Below, piece after piece: positions 14,354 to 26,300 of a stretch of DNA of 64,000 nucleotides (the stretch's first letter is position 1; each line of letters opens with the position of its first letter). Source of the DNA: Malaya genurostris. Lineage: Eukaryota > Arthropoda > Insecta > Diptera > Culicidae. Location: NCBI RefSeq assembly GCF_030247185.1, contig NC_080572.1, positions 185,718,866-185,782,865 of the forward strand, read 5' to 3'. The notes under the pieces are model-generated. The model did no database searches and was not told the origin of the DNA. It saw only the letters and a list, made by a program, of their open reading frames with translations. Both the position numbers and the translations under genes were made by a program.

Positions 14354-17300
14354 AACCATTGGATCCTGTCGAACAGAAATTACTGCAAGGCCAACCCCCG
14401 GGAACGGTCATCAAGTGCGTAACTGCCCAAGTAATACAGACACAGCAAGGACCTCGTATAGTGCTTCAAGGATTGCAAGGGTCCGAATTTACGCCTCAAC
14501 AGTCGGCCTTGGTACAGCAGCAAGTTAAGCAACAGCTGTTGAAAGGTACACAGTTTTAGTCATAGTAACAATCAACCGATTTTTTCTCATTTGTTTTTTC
14601 TCATCTACTCTCCCAACAGCACAAGAGTCCAATGGCAAACAGGGGGTACTTGGGCCAACCAAAATCTACTTAGCTATTCAGCCGTCCCAGCAGGCTCAAC
14701 CACCTCCGCTGGCCCCAGTTCAGATCAAACATGACGGCGGTACGACCCAGATACAGCTTCACCAGCAAGTAAGTCGTTTTTAGATTAGTGTATTTGTTTA
14801 GCGGTTTTACTTCGAACGGTTCCTGACGCGAAGGTTTTGGATGGAAATGTGCGATGGTGGTAAATGCGATTATTATTCACCGTTCGGAAGAATGTGTTAG
14901 TTGCCACGTACTTTTGTTTCACACCATTTTTGTACGTGGTACGTCGAAACGAGACTAGGGTCGCTGTATATAGTGCACTTATATCAGTATTGTACATATT
15001 CTAGACTAGCTTATTTTCAGGGGGGGAACAAATTCTAAATGCGCGGGAGGCAAACTTGGTGGAAAATAATTGTGCGACCATTTTACAGTTTCAGACGTGA
15101 GATTTTAGATTTTTATTCATTGTGTGGGCAAATCAGGGACGTTTCTATTATCTTTTAATTTGTTAGGATTTAAAGTTTGATCATTTTACTGTATACTGTT
15201 TAGAAATGTGTGTAACGAGATGTCATGTAAAGAGACAAGTAACGCGTTAGTTGACGTGCAAAAATTGTGAAAAAATTGTACTGATAAAACTTTTGTTTAA
15301 CAAAACGAATAGCAACCAATTGGCGATAATTTAAAGCAAAAAAATGGACGGTGTTTATTGCCTATCCCGAACTTAGTTTTTAATATCTAGTGTCATTCCG
15401 TTTATGGTTTCGTCATATATAAGCACGTCTTAATTATACCCTGTGATCATATAACTATCCTGAATAACACCTTGAACAGAACTCATAACTAACCAAATGT
15501 GCTACCAAAACTTTGCGTTGAGCTGGCTGTGGACCGAAATTTGAATTGGATGAAACCTACTTACTTCCTAATGAGATTAACCAACATCACCGACTGCGTA
15601 CCTTCTAGGCTTCGAATTTTCCTTATCCTGTGGTGTCCTCGGATAGTTGAGATGACAAATGTCGGATTTTTTTCTGTCCTTTAGAACAAATGACATTCAT
15701 CGGAGTGAAAATTATGGACTAATTAATTATCAATCAACCGGTCTGAAATGTACTTTTTCAGGTGAGAGTGAAGACTTCTAGAACTAATGTAAGTTCCAAT
15801 ATGTTTATCATGCTTTTCCTAGCTCCATGTCACTGAATAACATGAACAGTAGGGTTCCAATCGATTGCATGAGGAAATAGGTGATCATCGAAGTGCCCCC
15901 CATGCTTTAGTACCTAAACATTAGTACCTATGCAAAATTTGAGCCAAGTCGGAACCCGCAAGATATCGGAATACCACTGAATTGAAGGGTGTATGGACTT
16001 GAATTGCATCACACGAAAATATTCGGCTGTTTCAATCGATCATTTCAAAAAATTCAGGAAATCGAATCAAAGATATTATTTAACTTTTTTCCATGTTCGC
16101 TTTATTCAATTGCAAAACCATATCGAAATGCACGAACCTTGATCTTAGCAGTACTCATAAAATCAGGGGGTACGACGTACGTCGGCTGGAAATCTTTTTC
16201 TTCCACCGATTTTACTTTCGAAGCACCCTACTTCATGATGGCCCAGTTCGTTTCAATTGGCCGCAGTTCCTGGTGCATTCTGGGGATTGAAGTCCTTCGG
16301 CACGAAGTTCAGCTCGGACTTCCGGTGAAACTCTCAACGGGTGAGCACGTTGCATCGTGTTAGTCCGGGGAAAATTCGAGTATTTCGCAAGAAAGAAAGG
16401 ATTTTCAGCCGTACTTTGACGATTCAACGCAGCCACACAGCGAGATTTTCGCTTGTAGTCAAGTGAAAAGAAAGTCCACTGGACTATAAACGAAAATTAA
16501 CTGGCAATATAGCCTTAGTTGCTGTGCCATCAATTCGGCGTCATCTCAAGTGAGGTGACGCCAACCAGAAAGGAAGAAGAAGAAGTTCAGCTCGTCAGCT
16601 TTGTACCACTCGAGAACATCTGTTGAGTAGTGGCACGAGGCTAAATCCTACCGAAAAAGCGTAGCACCATTGTGTGACCTCAGAAGTGGACGCTTTTGAA
16701 GGTATTTCTTCTTATATACGTACCTGTTGAGTGCTGATATCAGCAAATTGATTGCTAAATCTTGTATTTTTTTAACAAACTTTGGCATCTTCTGTTTTCT
16801 AACGTCTTCTGAGACATCAAACGCTTACAGGACCATTTCCTTTTCATGAAATTCCTCATCACCAACTATGCAACTTTGAAATCTCACAGACTTTTCACAA
16901 TAAGCTAACTTACATTTAAAACTTCGGCACAAAATTTGTTTTTTATTCTAACCTAAATATTACATCATCTCCAAATTTAATATTATATCAATTCCAATTT
17001 TATTCAATTTTATTGAATAGTGGCACAAGGCTAAATCCTACCAGAAAAGCGTAGCACCATTGTGTGACCTCAGAAGTGGACGCTTTTGAAGGTATTTCTT
17101 CATATATACGTACCTGTTGAGTGCGAATATCAGCAAATTGGTTACAAAATCTTGTATTTTTTTGACAAACTTTGGCATCTTCTGTTTTCTAACGTCTTCT
17201 GAGACATCAAACTTATGACGGGGAGTGACAAACAGAAGTCACGGAAGCTGCCGGAAGTATGCTTTCACGTACGTCTCGTCATGCTCTTCATTTTTCCTTC

Positions 17301-20300
17301 CGATCAACAGTTTAAACGATCGTTGTACCGATTTAAATCACGAGATACCATAGATTGTGCAATTCTCAGCTTCCTACCGATGGCACGATGAGAGATCCGG
17401 ATGTTCAAGGTGCGTGCGCAAAATTATTTGACGTCGCCGCTGTTTTACCGACTCCATCTTCACATCGATTGCAAAACTACTGCTGTTACTTGCAGAATGT
17501 AAACAATACACATTGAAGTAGTTTTCGTCCAAAATTCTAAATAAAAAACTCAATGTGTAAAAAATGGTAGCCGTTTGAAAGTGACGCAATTTAAATCCGT
17601 ACTTCCTGTACATGAAATTTCCGGAAATCAACCAAATATTTTAAAGTCAGATGTCGTAGAAATGCATGAAACGTCAAGATTTTGTGTCAATTCGATTTTT
17701 TAAAATCTTTTTTAATTTTTAATTTTAAATTTAAATTTATTGTTCTTGAAAATACCGCCAGCGTTGTATCGCTTTCAAACACGAGATACCGTACATTGTG
17801 CAGTTACCAGCTTGCTGTCGATGATACGATGAGAGAGATTCGAATTTTCAAGGTGCGTGCGCAAAATTATTTTACGCTGCTGTTGTTCTGCCGTTCTACG
17901 CAATTTTGTCCCATATCCTATAGGATTTCCTATCTATATGGGACAGTTAGACTTGGAACGGTATTGTTCTTCGCATCGATTGCAAAACTACTACTGCTAC
18001 TTACACAATGTAAACAATACACATTGAAGTAGTTCTAGTCCAAAATTCTAATTAAAAAACCCAATTTGAGTCCGTACTTCCTTTCTCCACATAAAATTTC
18101 CGATATCGATCAAATATCACTCCGATGCTCCGATTTGCTTAGGAAGTTTTTCGATGCGCTATAACTTTTGGGCACTGTGGGTTTGTGAAATTTGAAGATC
18201 ACTAATTTTCCATTTCTACCTTAAAACGCACCAAAGGGGGAGGGTACTGGAAATTTCCGATTTCGAAACTCATTTTTTGATTGCTAACGACTTAGAAATG
18301 CATGGGACGTAAAGATTTAGTTTTTTTTCGAAATTATAAATGAAATAAATGATAGTTCACTATCGGTTTCTGAAATTCATAGATTACCTTTTTTGGCACC
18401 CTAATGAACATACATTTCTTCACTTTGGTTAAACGTAACACAGACTGCGACTAGACTAAAATCCAAGGTTGAAAATCCAAGTTTGTCATCTCTCTTCCCC
18501 ACGCTTACCAAAAAGTTCAAATCCTACTGTTGAAATTTGAGCTGTTTTTGACTTTTTTTCTTTTCGCAAACTACTAACAAATTCAATTCCATGACGAACA
18601 TGCCTGAACATCTGAAGACTGAAAGACCAAACAAACTGCTGCATGTAGGATTTCTGTTATTACTGATCCATCTGCCCATGTAGTATTGACTATCAAGTGA
18701 ATCTTGTCGCTATCCGACGATCAGCCTATTGATCATTCCTCCACTGTACAATTTGGGCCAAATGGTTCCAACTATTTTAGGCGATTAATTTGCGTAGATA
18801 CTTGAAATGTAAGTTCCCAACACATAACATTAATGCGGTAGCCCGTCGTACGACTACTCAAAGACACACATCCCAGAGAGGCATTACAATCTAATTGAAA
18901 GTAAGAAACTAAGAAACTTAGCGGTAAACAAAGTCAATATCCATCCTCTACTATAACTAGGATATCAAAATAACCTAACAATTGATTAGCGTCTAACTAA
19001 TTCGATTAACGAATTCCTACTTAGCGATATTGTTAAAATCGATCAAAACAACAGCAAAATATAACCTTAGTAGAGTTAAAACAAACACTAAAAAAACACT
19101 CACACTGAAACAAAAATTTATAAAAGATAGTGACTAGTGAGAGAAAAAAAGGATGTCAACAAATTGTTTGAAAGAAAGAGAAAAAATAAATTAAATTATC
19201 GTCGATTGAGATACCAAAACGTGCGCTTTGGCAAGTTTCAAATGGTGAAATATTGAAAATATACCTATTCATTGTGCATTCTAAATATATATCGCGATTA
19301 ATAATTTCGGAAGGAACAGCAAAACAAGTAGATTCGATGCTGGAAATCTGCTATCAAGCATCACTCAGAGATTGATTTCCCCTTTGGTTTTATACTCTGC
19401 GGTTAAAAACGAATCTAGTTTCGTTAGTGTTACTACTATTTATTATTTTTTAAACGATCGATTGCCTACTGTATTTACTCAGAGTAAAAATCAAGCAAGG
19501 CAACACACATTCGAGTTAGGCTTAATCATCGTTTTTATTTGGTCAGTTTGTTTCCCAGCTACAATGAAAGTTCAATTCAAGCAATTGTATCTTGATTAAG
19601 CAAACAACTTTGTACACGGAAGAGAAATGAAGGAAAGGAAATAATAAAATCCAATACTTTTCATATGAAACGAACAACAAACTCGCTTTCACTCTTTCTT
19701 TTGATTACAATTGCCCTACGGTAAAACTGAGTACATAATTCCGCTAGCAAGAGAAAAGAAGCCACACGCTACTAAAATGCAACGAAAACAGCAAAGTAAT
19801 GTTTAAACAGGCCCCTCGTCTGATCTATATTGTTGATCGAGTTCACATTTGATCCAATTAACGACAATGTGAGCAAAAGACGAACTCAGAAACGAAAATG
19901 AGACACGATGAAAATAATAAAGTTTAGTAAATAGCAAACAAACAAAACAGTAAAAAACACTGCAAGCAAATAATTAACAAAAAAAATCGTTTATTGATCG
20001 CGCAACAATGATAATGCCTTTGGTTTAATCAATTTCCACTCACTAGTATATTGATTGCAAATTTCGAATCCTTTTCCGGCTCGGAAGTCACCTTCTCCTC
20101 TTTGGAGACGAACGACAACCAGTCCATAGAGAACAACCAATCGGTAACACCTAGCAGCAGTACAAGTTGTCGCGTTGCCAGAGACGTGGTACTGTTTTCA
20201 ATTTAGTATAGCCAAATAGAAAGTGTTCAAACGCATAGCGCCAAGCATTTACACAAAAGCACGATGAAATGGTGTATTTTTGATTAATCAGAAATAATTT

Positions 20301-23300
20301 AATTTATTTTTTCCCGTTTTCTTGTTGTAAACAGAGAGTAGTACGTTTAAGTTCTTGTAAGCTTCGTTTCTTCCAAAACAAAAGAAAAAACAACAAAAAA
20401 ATCGTACATCACAAACAAAATTTCCATCGATTCATACTGAAACTAACGAACCGGCAACGGAGAAACTATTTCGTAACTTACTTTGTGTATCAATCATCAT
20501 TGTTGACCTTGTTGATTTCCATATTCGAAAAAAGAATAACTGTAGTATCTCCGTTTCACTGAAATTGAAACTAAATTGAACTTAAGCTAAAGGCAGAATT
20601 ATTCGTTTCTTCGCATAAAAAATTGCATTTGTAGTTCCGTAGCAGACGTTGAAAAAACACATTTAAGATAATGCTGGTTCTAATCAGGGTTCTAATCTGA
20701 AGTTAATTTGCTTTGTCTGCCGGGATCAATCAAGATTCAAGAGTGCGTTCTTTTGTTCTACATTAAGCGTTGTAACAGGGTTCATTATTTTTGCTGGAAC
20801 GGTGTGTGGCTGCTTTACTGCTTATGCTAGGGTCTCTCTGTTTCTACTTCCTCACCCCCAATTGAACACCGATTCGTTGTTGACCCCGGCTGCTGTTCAT
20901 CGATACGAGGCTTGGTAAGTATGATGTGCTGTAAACTGGACTGTCCTGCCTGCGGTGGCTATATTGTTATATAATTCTAACAAATTATTTAGATTTGGAT
21001 TGCAAAACCTAACTTCGTTTGAGGGGATGTTCTTAGTTGTAAGTTTAAAAAATTTAGGTTTACCGGAATCATATATGGAGCTTAGGGCATATTCAGTAGT
21101 GTTTTAGTTCTTGATGCATAATTTATGCCAGCTACAAAATTTAAATCTGGACTTTATTACAAGAAAAACTGGCAGCCCCAGCAGTGTTTTACTCGTGTTT
21201 CAAATATACAAAAAAAAATAGAACGGCATCGTAGACCAGTTTTCAATTTGACAGAAGAACTGGTCGAATAAATAAAACTAGAACGGCAAGCTGGAGATAC
21301 GTTTGTTCCAGTTTCTGTTCTATTATAGATCTTCCATATAGAACTTCCAGCTACTGAATTTGCTCTTAAGGAGCAATTTACAATCATAGGAAAACAGTCT
21401 TTGTTGAAAAGCGCTGTCGTTTGGCTAAGTAAAATGTTTTTTTTTTCATGAAAATTTATTTGACAATAACTGAGAAAGCCACTTTTCCTTTTATCAACAA
21501 TGGCTGGTTACCCACGATTGTGAGTATATTGTCAAAAAAAAACTCTTACATAAAAATGGCATGAAAAAATGGAAAATTTTGTCAAACATCTTATTTCTGT
21601 GTTCATTTTCTGCAGATTGTATCAGACAAGTCGAAGACGACCCGTTATGAAAAAAAAAACATCTCTGAGAAAATTGCGCTGTAAAAAAAGGTGCACGCAT
21701 ATACACACAAACCGATTTTGTCGAGCTGAGTCGATAGTATATAACACGTTGTGTCTCTATAGAAAGGTATTGGAACGAATCTACACTTTCGTACGAGTTC
21801 CAATTTTGCATTCTTTATTCCGTTCGACTTGTATGATTCGATCAACTCTCGTTCGGGAACACTTGAAATTTCGAACACTAACCATCAAAGCTGTCAACAC
21901 TACTTACACGTTCTATATTATTTATATTATTATTTTTTCTTAGCAAACGCTGCTGCTGCCCAGCGATAAAGTTTGAAAATTTTCGATCTTGAAAAAGCAC
22001 CATAGGGGGGGAGTACATGAAATTTCCGAGATCGAAAGTTTTTTTTGGTTTCAAAAATCTTCAAATTTCATGAAACGTCGAGATTTAGTGTTTTTTAAAA
22101 AACAAATTAAAAAAATCGACTTTTTGAGACTTTGAAATTTAGAAATTTAATATAAGATGTAAGTCTCAGAAAGTCGATTAAAAAAAAATTTCTCGAGATG
22201 ACACTAAATCTCAGACTTTTGGAATCAAAATTTTTTTTTCGATTTTGGCAATTTCATGTACATTCATGTGATTATAGCGACGAAAGGCTGCTTTGATTCC
22301 AGCTGGCAGATTACATTGCACTATCCAGTTTAAACATAATCAGCATGAATTGGATTCATAGAAGTAACAGGAGCGCAGCATTGTCACCATGTCTCGAACA
22401 CACAGTAGGCGCAGCGTTTGAATTGGCATAGCGGTAGTCTGCGCTCCTGTTACTTCTGCGTACGTTATTCAAGCTAAGTTGGCATATTTTTTAATCAGCT
22501 GCATAATATGATTTGTGATGGTTTTTCTTAATGTTTTCATTGTCATTCTAACTATTATTAATTACAACACTTGCTGCTTTTATTAAAAGATATTACTCCA
22601 TCACTAAGATAGTGTCGAATAAGTTTCAAATACATAGGCCCTTATTACCGTTCTCACTTCCACTTTCACATTCACTTCACTTACATGTCACTTCACTTGA
22701 TTTTACCTATTACCATTATCACGCATAGTGAAGTGATCACTGTGGTGGAAAAAACTATTTTTTTCACTAAAATGTTGGTGGCGTGATGTTCATAATGACA
22801 TCAAGTTCATCCAAGTAATTACTTTTATCTCTGGATTACTTTTCTATCTTGCTTTCCACCGTGAAGTGATACCCATAATAAGGGTCACAGTCACTTCACT
22901 TGGTTTTCACCGTGTAGTGACACCGGTAATAAGGGCCATAACCACTATTGATTCGCTTATTAACCACCTTTCAACCCTTTCAGTTAGAATCGCGTTCTCA
23001 AAAATCAGTGCTGAACTTTTCTGTAGTGAGTTTTCTGATATGTGATTTTTTGTCTAAAAAATCGTGTATTTAGCGTAAAAATGGAAACAGTATTGTATTT
23101 GATCGATAATGGGTTCATTGTTTTTCAATTGTTCTCTTAGATGATCAATATACTTTTGCATATGCTTGAACCAATTTTCATAATATTTTGGCATTAAAAA
23201 TGACTTACTCTTCGTTATACACGGCTGGGTGTCAATTTGAAAAATATAAAAACTAACCGCGTTACCTTTTTCTGTATAATTTTGAACGCTGATAACTCAG

Positions 23301-26300
23301 TCATTTGTTGGTGGATTTATATAATTCAACTACCAATCGATTCGGAAACATTTAACTTGAACTTATGGGGTATCGTCGTTTTAGTATTTCAATTGCATTC
23401 ATTTAAAAAATGGTTTGAATTAACCTGTTTTCACGAACAAATCACAGTCGCAGTCAATGATGTAATCCGCTCGTCCGATTTACTCAGTGTGAACTATATC
23501 TCAAAAGGGAATCTATAAATATATGCCTGAGTACATTTCTGCTTTAGTTAACTCCTGGCTGCCAGCGAGGAACGTTGCTTGAGTAGTGGTGGACAACGAA
23601 ACTGAAAGCTACATCCATTCGCTCGCTCTGGATAGTTGCTTTTGTATGCGTATGGCAAGGTGGCAAGTGACCGGGAAAACCGGGAAAATGTTGGGAATTC
23701 TAGTGCAAATCCAGGAAAAAATGTACTAGTCCTAATCTTAGCAACGATTTTCAGCATCATGATTTTCCTGATACAACAAATGAAAAGATGAAGGCCATTT
23801 TGCGTTTGAACTAGGAGTTCAGTACAAGTTTTGAAACTTCTTATTGTCCCTCACAGGTTCAATGGTGCACAATCCATTGAAAATGGAGCCAACACCTCAG
23901 CAATTTTAAATCAATAAGAGCTTTCTTACTTGCCATCAGTAACAGCACAATGAATGCTCATAATGAAAAATAAGGATAATTTAGATGCTTCTGCTGGATT
24001 TCTATTAAATCTCGACCAATATTAGAAAAGATTCCAAGTGCAAATGACAGTTTCTCTTTGTTTATTTTCTCTTCCAATTATTACGGCGTATTCCTGTATT
24101 TTCCAACATTTTTTTAAAAAGCAAATCGAAAATTGATAGTTTCAGTCGTTATTCTATGCAAAGTGTAAGATAGAAGGATTTCATATAGTACCGTAATAAT
24201 CGAAAGAAAGAGTAAAGAAAGAGGAACTGTCATTTGCACTTAGGACCTTTTCTAGTGTTTGTCTTCAAATTTCAGAATAAGTATGTATAATGGTAAAAGT
24301 AACATCTGGTAAAATTCCACTAATTTCACCAAAATTTGTCTCAGTAATTTGAAATTGTGACAATACTTGTTTGGTAATTGATTTCAATAGGATTCACAAA
24401 ATCGACGAAGCTGTCGACTTTCATTTTATCCACCGACCGTTTGCAAGAAGCATTTGATTTCCTTCTTTGACAGCTGAAACTGGGTTTTCAGAGTTCGGAA
24501 GAGCCTGTTCAGTGTCGATGATAAGAGAATCAAATTTAGATCATCTCAGTCACTAGAGGCATAGATTGTTGTTGTTTTTCCAAAGTGACAAGCGTACATT
24601 TTAAGAATTCTAGAAGAATTTTGTACACTAGAGATGGTCAGTCCGCTTACGGTCCAAAAGAACTAGTTTTCCTCGAAGATTGAGTGAACTGGAGTTCTTT
24701 ATTGAAGAATGATAGCTCACTCTTCTTCTCAATAGAATAGTCTTTCATAACGTTTGCTGGTTTGAGGAATCTGGTAGAAGTTCGCGAACTTTGAAAATGT
24801 ATACAAAAGAGAATGACTATTGGTAGAACACATGCCAAAAGACTTCACTATTATTGAATCTGTTTACTACAAAATATAATTTATAGCTCTCATATTATTT
24901 TCGAAGAAACATACAAAGGTTCAGAAAAACGAAAGAACGGTTCAATAGAACTGATTCTTTCGGTACAACTATCAAGTTTTCAATAGTTCTTTGAATGAAC
25001 GGTTTCGCCCATTTCTAGAATACACTCCTAACTTGCATAATTTTTGAGAAGGACTGATTTTCCAGATAGCCTTTAAAAGACTGATTTAGTGGTAGTCTTG
25101 AAAAAGATTGAATAGTTCGAAAAATAATTTTTTTAATTTTAATTGTAAGACTTTAAATTTAATTTATCAAATAACTGATGATATTTCTGGAAAGCTACAA
25201 AACACCACCAATAAACGTCGAATATGATGTGAAAGTTGCGCTTAAGAGCATTATTGGAAAAAGCAAGAAGTTTAAATGTGTTGATTTTTCAAGAAAATTT
25301 CAAGAATTCTGATGCTTCTTCATGAAATGCAAGATTGATCACTTTCATCACCGTTGGAGAGATATTTTTCTTGTTTTATTCCTATTGCTACATCGAAGTT
25401 ACTGGCGAAGTACAAGACAAAATAAAGAAGGAATACATTGGACTGGATGGTACTGTTAGTTCAGAAGATGAACGTTTGGACAAACTGTGGATGAGAGTTT
25501 TAATCGTAGTTCCAGGGAGATACCCGAAAAATACTTGTTTCTCAACTCTCGATGTTTTTTGGACATGTTAAAAAACCGGGAATTTTTAGTCTCGCGCCCC
25601 GAGAAATCCGGGAAAAAACCGGGAAATTGAAATCGCTAATTCACTTGCCACCCTGGTATGGTGTGTTGATACCGAATTCACTTGAGTATGTTGAATACTA
25701 GTAGCAGTTTATTTTGATTCTCCGGTAACTAGCAGGCCAGTTGAGAACTACCGACGATAGATTTTTCGGGTCTAATATGCAGCGCTTGTATCTCGGTGAT
25801 TTGTTGATGGGTTTGCCTCATCTAACTTGATTCGAGAGCTTCAATATTTTACGCTTAAAAATGTATTTAATTTGTCAATGGGTCGTGTGCATACTGAACT
25901 CTCCATTCACATACAAACAAAACGGTGGCGTGCAAATGGATTTAGTATAAAGTTGTGTTATGATGATAATCATACATACTTCGTTTTAATTAAATGTGAC
26001 TAAACACAGTTTCTCAACATAATCTCTCAGACCCTATTTATAAACAAAACTTACTTTTCACGGAAGGGAACAAATAGAAGTCTTTAGAGCTTGCATTATC
26101 TTGATGAATAATGATTTTGCGTCTTGCGTTTGTTTTCCTTATTTCACGAAAAACTTCTGGCAAACAAATGGTGATACACCAGTAAGAAATGACGATCTTA
26201 CGATCCTCTAAAGCAACGGTAGAGATATGTCCGAGATAAGCTATTCATAGTAATGCCCAAGACTGCCTCCATTTCACAGTACACTGAGGTCTTTTTTTAT

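Larger units (their letters stand above)
16100..17610 (-). pseudogene. Rearranged DD37E-like transposon
   Basis: Minus strand, 5' to 3': MESVKQRRRQIILRTHLE and HTH residues at 17490-17330; HDETYVKAYFRQLP near 17260; KQKMPKFVKK near 17180; KKYLQKRPLLRSHNGATLFW near 17080; and DLALCHYS. The last two blocks are repeated at 16823-16623, after which VPKDFNPQNAP (third catalytic region) follows at ~16290. Stops and frameshifts throughout. Interrupted by a filler block and by a retroposed insert. Confidence 0.7.

Noticed and set aside
13537..14359. Leu-rich and Val/Ala-rich minus-strand frames opposite exon 7
   Set aside because: Direct shadows of CAG/CAA glutamine repeats; low-complexity composition only.
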